Source: Curtobacterium poinsettiae
GTDB taxonomy: Bacteria; Actinomycetota; Actinomycetes; Actinomycetales; Microbacteriaceae
Length of the DNA stretch: 64,000 nucleotides
Assembly: GCF_025677645.1 (NCBI RefSeq)
Contig: NZ_CP106879.1
Location: forward strand, 744,001-808,000
Direction: 5' to 3'
Numbering within the stretch: position 1 is the stretch's first letter; each line of letters begins with the position of its first letter. The translations under genes were made by a program, and so were the position numbers. Shown here piece after piece: positions 1 through 7,031 of the stretch. The notes under the pieces are model-generated. The model worked only from the letters and a program-made list of their open reading frames with translations. It made no database searches and was not told where the DNA came from.

Positions 1-61
1 GCGCCGACTGAGGCGGAGCGCGCCATGTCGGCTCCGAGCGCGGTGATCGCGGGGGCCGGGC
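1..61. other. Window edge, no gene assigned
   Basis: The 61 bases beyond the MarR stop codon carry no complete gene. On the minus strand an open stretch reads ITALGADMARSAS, which resembles the N-terminus of an MFS transporter. The only ATG in that frame is at 26, and a TGA lies just upstream in frame. It may be the start of a gene continuing beyond the window; I cannot support more. Confidence 0.3.
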
Positions 62-559
62 TCAGGCCACCCCGTCACCGAGGCCGAGCAGCAGCTTCCT
101 GAGGAGCCCGGCCAACTGCTGCTCCTCGTCGCTGCTCAGCGCATCGAGGAGCTGCCGTTCGTTCTCGACGTGCCGGGCCAGTGCCGCGTCCACCACCGTC
201 CGCCCGTGATCGGTCAACGTGACCAGCACGCTCCGCCGGTTGGTGGGGTCGGTCTCCCGCGTGACGTAGCCCTTCGCGACGAGCCGGTTCAAGCGGTTCG
301 TGACGGCCCCGGAGGTCACCATCGTGGCGGCGAGCATCTGTCCGACGGCCAGCCGATGTGGTGATCCCGAACGTCGGAGGGTCGCGAGGAGGTCGAACTC
401 ACCCGGCAGCAGGTCGTGCTCAGCGAGGACGGCACCGACCTTCCGGTCGAGGATCGCTTCGGCGCGCCCGATGCGCCCGATGACGGCCATCGCGCGGACG
501 TCGAGGTCTGGTCGTTCCCGGCCCCACTGCGCCAGGACTCGATCGACGGCATCCTCCAT
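62..559 (-). CDS. MarR-family transcriptional regulator
   Basis: A 165-residue winged-helix protein with MarR layout. A dimerisation helix occupies roughly residues 1-45. The helix-turn-helix region lies around 68-95 (LAVGQMLAATMVTSGAVTNR), followed by a wing with a DxxNRRS-type motif near 104-108, typical of MarR proteins. An AAGGAG-like ribosome site sits about 8 bases before the ATG at 559. It is transcribed divergently from an EamA-family exporter, and a palindrome lies between them. The usual MarR arrangement would be repression of itself and the exporter until a small aromatic or drug-like ligand binds. The family call is firm; the ligand is unknown. Confidence 0.92.
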   Translation of the reverse strand: MEDAVDRVLAQWGRERPDLDVRAMAVIGRIGRAEAILDRKVGAVLAEHDLLPGEFDLLATLRRSGSPHRLAVGQMLAATMVTSGAVTNRLNRLVAKGYVTRETDPTNRRSVLVTLTDHGRTVVDAALARHVENERQLLDALSSDEEQQLAGLLRKLLLGLGDGVA

Positions 560-575
560 CGGACCACTCCTTCAC

Positions 576-635
576 GCTGAACTGTTTGACGCGAGCATAC
601 CGGGGCCATAATGTCTCAACATTGAGAAGTTCAGC
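576..635. promoter_or_regulatory. Nested inverted repeats in the MarR/exporter divergent promoter
   Basis: A perfect dyad TCTCAA-CA-TTGAGA lies at 614-627. An outer inverted repeat, GCTGAACT at 576-583 and AGTTCAGC at 628-635, brackets the intergenic core. Between divergent MarR and exporter genes, the inner dyad is the likely MarR operator. The outer arms may form a second site. Binding is inferred from position and symmetry. Confidence 0.6.
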
Positions 636-655
636 ATGAAGGAAACGAGGCTCCG

Positions 656-1597
656 GTGACCGATCGCTCGCTGTCCACGTCGGCGACGGCCGGCCTCACG
701 CTCAGCGCGGCAGTGGCGCCGATCGTGTGGGGGTCGACCTACGTGGTCACCACCGAGCTCCTGCCCGCCGATCACCCGATGACGGCGAGTGTCCTCCGTG
801 CGCTCCCCGCCGGCCTGCTGCTGCTCGCGCTCCGGCCGGGAGTCCCACCGCGGAGCTGGCGCCTCCGGACGTTCGTGCTCGGGATGCTCAACATCGGGTG
901 CTTCTTCCCGCTGCTGTTCGTCGCGGCCGACCGGTTGCCGGGTGGCTTGGCGGCCATCGTCGGTGCGCTCCAGCCGCTCGTCGTCGTGGCCCTGACCTCG
1001 GCGCTGCGGTGGGGTCGGCCCGCGATCACCCACGTGGTGTGGGGAGTCGTGGCCCTGGTGGGCGTCGCGCTCGTCTCCCTCAGCGGAGGCGCGGTGTTCA
1101 ACGTGCTCGGGCTCGGGGCGGCGGCACTCGGGACGGTGTCCATGGCACTGGGGCTCCTGCTCACTCGTCGGTGGGGCACCCCGGAGGGCACACACCCCCT
1201 GACCTCGACCGCATGGCAACTCATCGTCGGGGGCGTGGTGATCGCCCCGCTCATCCCGATCGTCGACAGCGGGCCGTGGCAGCCGACCGCCGCCGGGTAC
1301 GCGGGGTACGCCTGGCTCACGCTCGTCGGTGGGGCGTTGGCCTACAGCGTCTGGTTCCGAGGCGCACGGGCTCTGCCGTCGGCCCGGATCGCGTTGTTGG
1401 GCGTCCTCAGTCCGTTGACCGCTGCGGTGCTCGGGTGGGTCGTCCTCGGCCAGGCGCTGTCGCCGCTGCAGATCGTCGGCTTCGTCGTCGCGCTCCTCGG
1501 TTCCCTGGGCGGGCAGCTCGGACGAGCGGGGTCTCGGGAGATTTCTCCCGAGTCGCTCAGCCGTAGATCGAGTCCGGGATCTCCGGGCAGGCGGTGA
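656..1597 (+). CDS. EamA/DMT-superfamily exporter
   Basis: A 313-residue protein with about ten hydrophobic helices in two homologous EamA halves. The first half opens with APIVWGSTYVVTTELLP and the second begins around residue 150. The drug/metabolite transporter fold usually exports amino acids, metabolites or toxic compounds from the cytoplasm. The GTG at 656 follows AAGGAAACGAGG. The gene is divergent from the MarR gene, which is probably its repressor. The last ~20 residues (SREISPESLSRRSSP onward) are polar. They are read through a hairpin that overlaps the end of the convergent lipoprotein gene, so this tail may be accidental. Substrate unknown. Confidence 0.88.
   Translation: MTDRSLSTSATAGLTLSAAVAPIVWGSTYVVTTELLPADHPMTASVLRALPAGLLLLALRPGVPPRSWRLRTFVLGMLNIGCFFPLLFVAADRLPGGLAAIVGALQPLVVVALTSALRWGRPAITHVVWGVVALVGVALVSLSGGAVFNVLGLGAAALGTVSMALGLLLTRRWGTPEGTHPLTSTAWQLIVGGVVIAPLIPIVDSGPWQPTAAGYAGYAWLTLVGGALAYSVWFRGARALPSARIALLGVLSPLTAAVLGWVVLGQALSPLQIVGFVVALLGSLGGQLGRAGSREISPESLSRRSSPGSPGRR
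1533..1552. terminator. Hairpin inside the exporter 3' end
   Basis: CTCGGGAGA, TT, TCTCCCGAG forms a perfect 9-bp stem, or 8 bp with a 4-base loop. It sits just before the overlapping ends of two convergent genes. It lacks a U-tract, but the position suggests a bidirectional terminator lying inside coding sequence. Confidence 0.5.
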
Positions 1598-2201
1598 CGA
1601 GCTCGTAGTACTGGGACTGCGGCAGATCGACCGACCGGTACGGCGACCACGCCCCGTCGCTGTCGACGAACTCCTGCTCGCTCGGGCCGCGCTCCACCGA
1701 GATGCCGTGGTCCTGCAGGCACTCCGTGAGCTCGCCCGTGGAGTAGCGGTAGAGCCACTCCAACTGGGACTCGTTGAAAGCCGTCTGGTGCTTCGCGGCC
1801 ATGGGGTACTCGGCCCCGCACGTGTACTCAGCGACCGCGAACGCCTCGGACTGTTCCGCCGGGACTTGTCCGGAGGCGAGGCTCGCGTCGGGCATCGCCT
1901 TCGCCTGCGGGAACCCCTCGGCGGTCATGCACCGTTCCTGCGTCGGGGCCCAGTCGGCGTGCGAGACCGTCCGGACGCGGTCGACCGCCGGCCGCTCGAG
2001 CCCCGGATGGCGTGACTCGACCAGCTGCCATGCCTGGTCGGCACTCGCGTCGAGGATGGTCTCCGCTCGCGCTGCGCTCAGCGCATCGGGCTCCGGCCCG
2101 GAGGCAGCCCCAGGCGCGGCACATGCGGACAGCACGGTGACCACTGCGATGCAGACCACGCCCGCCGCTGCGGTGAGGAGCTGATGGTTTCGTCCCCGCA
2201 A
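1557..2201 (-). CDS. Secreted lipoprotein, function unknown
   Basis: 214 residues. A signal peptide with a hydrophobic core at about 9-26 ends in a lipobox VLSAC, so the mature protein should be lipid-anchored at Cys26 or nearby on the outer face of the membrane. The mature part contains several cysteines (near CMTAEGF, YTCGAE, ECLQDHG and ACPEIP) that could form disulfides, and is rich in Glu, Gln and Tyr. It overlaps the convergent exporter by 41 bases. I do not recognise the family. The codon pattern and lipobox make it a real gene. Confidence 0.75.
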   Translation of the reverse strand: MRGRNHQLLTAAAGVVCIAVVTVLSACAAPGAASGPEPDALSAARAETILDASADQAWQLVESRHPGLERPAVDRVRTVSHADWAPTQERCMTAEGFPQAKAMPDASLASGQVPAEQSEAFAVAEYTCGAEYPMAAKHQTAFNESQLEWLYRYSTGELTECLQDHGISVERGPSEQEFVDSDGAWSPYRSVDLPQSQYYELVTACPEIPDSIYG

Positions 2202-2595
2202 GGTTCCCCCAAAGAATTGCGATCGGTTCGCTCACGTTAGGCGACTCCATGAGGATGCGCCGCACGGTGTTGATCCTGCGGAACAAGATTCCGGCAATCT
2301 TCATCATCTGGAAATCGATTTGTTACGTCGCGCTCGTCGTGCAGCGAGAACGGCGGTGCAACGCGCGCGTCCCTAGCGCGCAGATTTCACCTGGGTCAAG
2401 AGAAACGCGGAAGCAGCCTGTCACTGTCAGGGAGTGGATGCTTTGGCTGAGCAACTGCTGTCATTGCCTCACTGCGGGACGAGGAAGTGCCACACGGTCA
2501 GTCAACCGGCTTCTTCATCCCGCAGTTTTCCTGTTCAGAGTGGGGGTTCGGCAGGAGCGCCCTTGCCTGGCATCAAATGACTCAGGGGGGTCAGC
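2202..2595. other. 394-base leader of the six-gene metabolite cluster
   Basis: No convincing gene. The first half, around 2270-2330, is clearly less GC-rich than its neighbours. The open frames crossing it have no ribosome site and atypical composition. It should hold promoters for the lipoprotein (minus) and the cupin gene (plus). An AGGGGGG ribosome site lies at about 2584-2590, just before the cupin ATG. A 14-base match to the XRE palindrome lies at 2417-2430. Confidence 0.6.
2417..2430. promoter_or_regulatory. Candidate XRE-regulator site upstream of the metabolite cluster
   Basis: CCTGTCACTGTCAG is identical to the first 14 bases of the 21-base palindrome at 10902-10922 between the XRE regulator and the second exporter. 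The following bases still match the other half-site at 7 of 10 positions. It lies about 165 bases before the cupin gene. The shared sequence suggests the same regulator controls both promoters. Confidence 0.5.
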
Positions 2596-3279
2596 ATGGA
2601 AAACACCATCGCCGAGAAACTGAACTTCGACAGCGAACTCGCGACGGTCGCGCTCATCCGGGATGCCGTCGATTTTCCGATCACCGAACGTACAGTGATC
2701 GTGAACCTGGCGCAGACCGATGCATTCACCGGTACGACGCAGCTCGCTCCTCTTCCTCCGCTGAGTTCGACGATCCTCGTCAAAGGGGTCGTCACCGGCG
2801 AGCTCATCCTCGCCGTCGCGGCGGCATCCGAGGATGAACAGGAGCGGCGTGCGCGCGCCATCGGCTGGCACGACTTCTACGGTGAGGGCGGGCCGGTTCT
2901 GCTGAAGTCGCCGCAAGCCGTGATCGGAACGGTGCTCATCGACCGGCGCACGGTGCTCCACCAGCCGACACTTCCGTCGCGGCCCGAACGGTTCACGGTA
3001 AAGGCGAACCTGTGGTTCAGCCCGGCCGGCACGGACTGCGGCATCCACAACGTCCATCCGTTCATCGAAGTGCACACACAGATCAGCGGACTCGGGCGAA
3101 TGCAGAAGTTCGACGAGAAGACCCATCGATCCCTGTACGAGGACCAGATGCTGAGTCCGGGCACCACGAACCCGATCCCGTTCTGTGCCGACGTCGAGGG
3201 CACCTTCACCTACCCGTGGCACCAGTACCGAGCCGACTCGGACTGTCTCTGGCTCGCACTCGAGTTCCACGCGGCCTGA
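2596..3279 (+). CDS. Cupin protein resembling the C-terminal part of aldos-2-ulose dehydratase
   Basis: 227 residues, no signal peptide or membrane segment. The C-terminal half carries a cupin-type metal site. It reads NLWFSPAGTDCGIHN, then HPFIEVH, giving His151, His154, Glu158 and His160, and TYPWHQY with His209. This pattern, ending in a W-x-A-x-EF strand, matches what I remember of the C-terminal cupin of fungal aldos-2-ulose dehydratase, which converts glucosone or 1,5-anhydrofructose to pyranones. The N-terminal ~115 residues may be a reduced first cupin. The ribosome site AGGGGGG precedes the ATG. It is the first gene of a co-directional group whose fourth gene encodes a propeller like the N-terminal part of the same fungal enzyme. 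The activity is inferred. Confidence 0.65.
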   Translation: MENTIAEKLNFDSELATVALIRDAVDFPITERTVIVNLAQTDAFTGTTQLAPLPPLSSTILVKGVVTGELILAVAAASEDEQERRARAIGWHDFYGEGGPVLLKSPQAVIGTVLIDRRTVLHQPTLPSRPERFTVKANLWFSPAGTDCGIHNVHPFIEVHTQISGLGRMQKFDEKTHRSLYEDQMLSPGTTNPIPFCADVEGTFTYPWHQYRADSDCLWLALEFHAA

Positions 3280-3362
3280 TCCAGCACCGCCCACCACCAC
3301 CGACGCCGACCGCTTCGTCACCGGTTCGTCCGGCGTCCCCGAAACCAGGCAGGAGCTCCACC

Positions 3363-4529
3363 ATGAAGACCATCGGCATCGTCTTCGGCACTCGCCCCGA
3401 AGCCGTCAAGTACGCACCGCTCATCCACGCACTCCGAGGCGACGAGCGTTTCCGCACCGTGCTCATCTCCACCGGTCAGCACCGGGAGATGCTCACCAGC
3501 ACGCTCGACGAGTTCGGCATCACGCCGGACGTCGACCTCGCGGTCATGAAGGACGGGCAGAGCCTGTCCGAGGTCACGCACCGGATCCTCGAAGGTCTGT
3601 GCTCGGGGAACCACCTCGACGGCCTCGACGCAGTGCTCGTGCACGGAGACACCGCGACGACCCTCGCCGGCGCGCTCGCCGGACTGCACGCGCAGGTCCC
3701 CGTCATCCACGTCGAAGCGGGTCTCCGCTCCGGGAACAACTCGTCACCGTTCCCAGAGGAGGCGAACCGCAAGCTCGTCGGTCAGATCGCCGCGCTCCAC
3801 CTCGCGCCGACACCGGGGAACCACGCGAACCTCATCCGAGAAGGAATCCGAGAGAGCGCGATCACGGTCACGGGCAACACCATCGTCGACGCTCTCGCCT
3901 GGGGGATGCAGAACCTCCGCTCCTACGGCGACCCCCGTCTCGAGGACCTCGACACGGATCCCCGACGCGTCATCCTCGCGACCACGCACCGCCGAGAGAG
4001 CCACGGACAGCCGATGCTCGAGATCGCTGAGGCCCTCGCGGACATCGCGACCCGCGACGACGTCCGCATCGTCGTGCCGTTGCACCTGAACCCGAAGGTC
4101 CGCTCGGTGCTGGTCCCGGTCCTGTCGGGCATCGACAACGTGGACCTCGTCGACCCGCTGCCGTACCTGTCGTTCTGCCGACTGCTCCGTCGGAGTGACG
4201 TCATCCTGTCGGACAGCTCGGGGGCTGAAGAAGAAGGCCCCGCCCTGGGGAAGCCGACGCTCGTGCTCCGTGAGGTCACGGAACGCAGCGAGTCGATCCT
4301 CACCGGCTCGTCCCGCCTCGTCAGCCGGCATCGTGGCCAGATCGTCGCTGAGGCGCAGCGCCTCCTGAACGACCCGGAGGCCTACGCGGAGATGTCGAAC
4401 GCGATCAACCCGTACGGTGACGGACGCGCGACCGACCGGACCATCGCGGCCATCGCAAACTACTTCGGCATGGGGCCGGCCGTCATGCCCTTCGTCCCCG
4501 GCGCCGACGTGGTGCCCTCGCTCGCATGA
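3363..4529 (+). CDS. Non-hydrolysing-type UDP-GlcNAc 2-epimerase (WecB-like)
   Basis: 388 residues, starting at the ATG at 3363 after AGGAG. The GT-B fold features are all present. They include FGTRPEAVKYAPL at the N-terminus, HGDTATTLAGAL, HVEAGLRSG, PFPEEANR, TGNTIVDAL, THRRES, PLHLNP and DSSGAEEEGPALGKPTLVLRE with TERSE. Classical enzymes interconvert UDP-GlcNAc and UDP-ManNAc through a 2-acetamidoglucal intermediate. Some positions differ from the usual consensus (RES for REN; SSGAEEE for SGGxQEE), so substrate or outcome may differ. The stop overlaps the exporter start (ATGA). There are no glycosyltransferases or polymer genes beside it, so a role in small-molecule sugar metabolism is more likely than cell-wall polymer synthesis. 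Confidence 0.85.
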   Translation: MKTIGIVFGTRPEAVKYAPLIHALRGDERFRTVLISTGQHREMLTSTLDEFGITPDVDLAVMKDGQSLSEVTHRILEGLCSGNHLDGLDAVLVHGDTATTLAGALAGLHAQVPVIHVEAGLRSGNNSSPFPEEANRKLVGQIAALHLAPTPGNHANLIREGIRESAITVTGNTIVDALAWGMQNLRSYGDPRLEDLDTDPRRVILATTHRRESHGQPMLEIAEALADIATRDDVRIVVPLHLNPKVRSVLVPVLSGIDNVDLVDPLPYLSFCRLLRRSDVILSDSSGAEEEGPALGKPTLVLREVTERSESILTGSSRLVSRHRGQIVAEAQRLLNDPEAYAEMSNAINPYGDGRATDRTIAAIANYFGMGPAVMPFVPGADVVPSLA

Positions 4530-5749
4530 CCACGCCTTCGACGGCGAGGGTGCCCGCCGGTCTCGTCGCGCTCGCGATCGGTGGGTTCGGCATCGGCCTG
4601 ACTGAGTTCGTCATCCTCGGATTGCTCCCCGAGGTCGCGACGGACTTCGCCGTGTCCATCCCCCAGGCGGGGTACCTCGTGTCCGGCTACGCCGTCAGCG
4701 TCGCATTCGGCGGTGTCTTCGTCACGGCGGTCACGGCGTCGATGCGACCGAAGACGGTGCTGTGCACCCTGATGGTGCTCTTCATCGTCGGCAACCTCGT
4801 CTCCGCCGTGGCGAGCGGGTTCGGAGTGATGCTCGTGGGCCGGATCATCGCGGCCCTGTGCCACGGCGCGTTCTTCGGGATCGGTTCGGTGCTCGCCGCC
4901 TCGCTCGTCCCGGCGGACCGACGGGCGCGAGCGATCTCGATCATGTTCCTCGGACTCACGATCGCCAACGTGCTCGGGGTTCCGCTCGGCACGTTCCTGG
5001 GACAGTCGTACGGCTGGCGGTCGACGTTCTGGACCATCACGGCGATCGGCATCATCGCGCTCCTCGGCCTGCTGGCGTTCATCCCGACACGGGCCGCGGA
5101 ACAGCGACCGGCAGGACAGTTCCGCCGAGAGCTCTCGGCGTTCCGCAACGGGCAAGTGTGGCTGTCGATCCTCGTGACGGTCTTCGGCTTCGGTGCGATG
5201 TTCGGCACGTTCACCTACGTCGCACCGATCCTCACCGACGTCGCTGGTTTCCCTGACGCAGCGGTTCCGTGGATGCTCGTGCTGTTCGGTGGCGGACTGT
5301 TCGTCGGCAACATCGTCGGCGGACGCGCCGCGGACGTGCAGCTCGACCGGACGCTCCTCGTGCTGCTCGGCGCACTGATAGTCGTCCTCGTCGGCTTCGC
5401 GATCGTCGCGGGCACACCGTGGGCAGCAGGCCTCGCACTCTTCCTGCTCGGTGCCGTCGGCTTCGCGTCCGTACCGGGGATGCAGATGCGCGTCCTCGAG
5501 TTCGCCTCTGCGGCCCCGACCCTGGCATCGGGCGTCAACATCTCCGCCTTCAACGCGGGGAACGCCATCGGCGCCTGGTTGGGCGGTCTCACGATCACCG
5601 CTGGTCTGGGCTACCGGTCGCCGATCATCGTCGGCGCTGCGCTCGCCACCACGGCGCTCATCCTCATGATCGCGGCAGCGAGCGCGCATCGGCGCCGCTC
5701 CGCATCGTCTCCCACAGCGGCTCCACGCCCCGTCACCATCCCCTCCTGA
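4526..5749 (+). CDS. MFS exporter (AraJ/DHA1 type)
   Basis: 407 residues with about twelve hydrophobic helices. The opening GLTEFVILGLLPEVATDFAVS and the motif around MRPKTVLCTL after helix 2 are typical of the AraJ/chloramphenicol-resistance branch of DHA1 proton antiporters. RIIAALCHGAFFGIGSVLA is the helix-4 region characteristic of that branch. The ATG overlaps the epimerase stop by four bases, indicating translational coupling. Within this group it is best read as the exporter of the pathway product or of an intermediate. The substrate is not determined. Confidence 0.85.
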   Translation: MTTPSTARVPAGLVALAIGGFGIGLTEFVILGLLPEVATDFAVSIPQAGYLVSGYAVSVAFGGVFVTAVTASMRPKTVLCTLMVLFIVGNLVSAVASGFGVMLVGRIIAALCHGAFFGIGSVLAASLVPADRRARAISIMFLGLTIANVLGVPLGTFLGQSYGWRSTFWTITAIGIIALLGLLAFIPTRAAEQRPAGQFRRELSAFRNGQVWLSILVTVFGFGAMFGTFTYVAPILTDVAGFPDAAVPWMLVLFGGGLFVGNIVGGRAADVQLDRTLLVLLGALIVVLVGFAIVAGTPWAAGLALFLLGAVGFASVPGMQMRVLEFASAAPTLASGVNISAFNAGNAIGAWLGGLTITAGLGYRSPIIVGAALATTALILMIAAASAHRRRSASSPTAAPRPVTIPS

Positions 5750-5765
5750 ACCGGAAGGCACACTC

Positions 5766-7028
5766 ATGACACTCGAAGCACTCCGCCCCGCGTCGCCGGC
5801 CCTGGCGCTCACCCCGCCGTCGTTCGACTCGGAGACCGTCACCGACTTCCTCCGGGACGGCTACTGGCTCGAAGCAGCCGACGTCGACGGCGACGGCAAC
5901 CTCGACCTCATCGGCTACGGCCTGACCGTCGGGGAGATCTACTGGTACAAGTCCCCAACGTGGGAGAAGCACCTCATCGTCGACCGGATCAAGGAACCGG
6001 TCGGTGCCGACACGGGCGACATCACCGGCAACGGGCTGCCCGACCTGGTCGTCTGCTACCAGCTGTACGGTCCGGGCGGAACCATCCACCACGCCGACGG
6101 CGGCGGCGGCAAGATCGACTGGCTGGAGAACCCCGGTGACCCGGCCACGGCCACCGAGAACTGGAAGCGACACTACGTCGGCCGGGCGACCGGCATGCAT
6201 CGCCTCCGTGTCGGGCACTTCTCCCGGACCGACCGCGTCCAGATCATCGGGTTCCCGATCGTCGCGGTCGAGGACGTGCACGCGGTCCTCCCGGTGATGT
6301 TGTTCACCCAACCCGACGACCCCACTGCGGAATGGGACGCCGAAGTGATCAGCCGCACCGATTTCCGGATGATCCACGGCGTCGCCAGCAAACCCGGTCT
6401 CATCCCCGGTTCCGCTCTGGACACCATCCTGATGGCGTCCGACGAAGGCGTCACTTGGCTCTACTACGACGATGTGACCGGACGGTTCGCCTGGGAACAC
6501 ATCGGCGACGGTGAGTCGAGCCAGTTCGAGCAGACGACGTTCAAGGGCTCCGGCGACGTCGACGGGGGCCGGATCGGGGACGACCCCCTGGCATACGTCG
6601 CCGCGATCGAACCGTTCCACGGCAACACCGTCGCGGTGTACACGCGGACCACCGCCGACGCCACGGCGTCGACGTGGCAGCGGCACCTCCTCGACATCTA
6701 CGGCGACCCGAACGAGAACGGTGAGGGCCCCGGTCACACGGTGATGTGTCGTGACTTCGACGGTGACGGCGACGACGAGTTCCTGATCGGCCTCCGCGGG
6801 CCGGATCCCTGGCAGGGCGCCTTCTACTACAAGGCAGTCGACTTGGAGAAGGGGCTGTTCGTGAAGTGGAAGGTGTCCAGCGAATCCATCGCCCGCATCG
6901 TCGCGGGTGACTTCGAAGGCCGCGGGATCGACGACTTCGCCACCATCTCGTACTCGGTGCCGCACTACTTCGTCGCGCCGAAGGCCGAGATCACCCTCCA
7001 CCGCAACCGCACGCCCCAGGAAGGCTGA
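5766..7028 (+). CDS. FG-GAP/VCBS beta-propeller protein resembling the N-terminal part of aldos-2-ulose dehydratase
   Basis: 420 residues, no signal peptide. Asp-rich repeat motifs typical of calcium-binding FG-GAP/VCBS blades occur at least at DVDGDGNLDLIGYG, DITGNGLPDLVV and DFDGDGDDEFLIG, and near the end at DFEGRGIDDFATISYSVP. Stretches such as DGYWLEA, WLENPG, GMHRLRVGHFSRTDRVQ and FHGNTVAVYT closely resemble the propeller of fungal aldos-2-ulose dehydratase as I remember it. In that enzyme propeller and cupins are one chain of about 900 residues; here they are separate genes. It lies 16 bases after the exporter gene and 3 before the oxidase gene. A complex with the cupin protein is likely but inferred. 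Confidence 0.7.
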   Translation: MTLEALRPASPALALTPPSFDSETVTDFLRDGYWLEAADVDGDGNLDLIGYGLTVGEIYWYKSPTWEKHLIVDRIKEPVGADTGDITGNGLPDLVVCYQLYGPGGTIHHADGGGGKIDWLENPGDPATATENWKRHYVGRATGMHRLRVGHFSRTDRVQIIGFPIVAVEDVHAVLPVMLFTQPDDPTAEWDAEVISRTDFRMIHGVASKPGLIPGSALDTILMASDEGVTWLYYDDVTGRFAWEHIGDGESSQFEQTTFKGSGDVDGGRIGDDPLAYVAAIEPFHGNTVAVYTRTTADATASTWQRHLLDIYGDPNENGEGPGHTVMCRDFDGDGDDEFLIGLRGPDPWQGAFYYKAVDLEKGLFVKWKVSSESIARIVAGDFEGRGIDDFATISYSVPHYFVAPKAEITLHRNRTPQEG

Positions 7029-7031
7029 ACC

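Noticed and set aside
2249..2623. Open frame of 124 codons before the cupin gene
   Set aside because: No ribosome site, atypical composition and overlap with the cupin start; better read as leader sequence.
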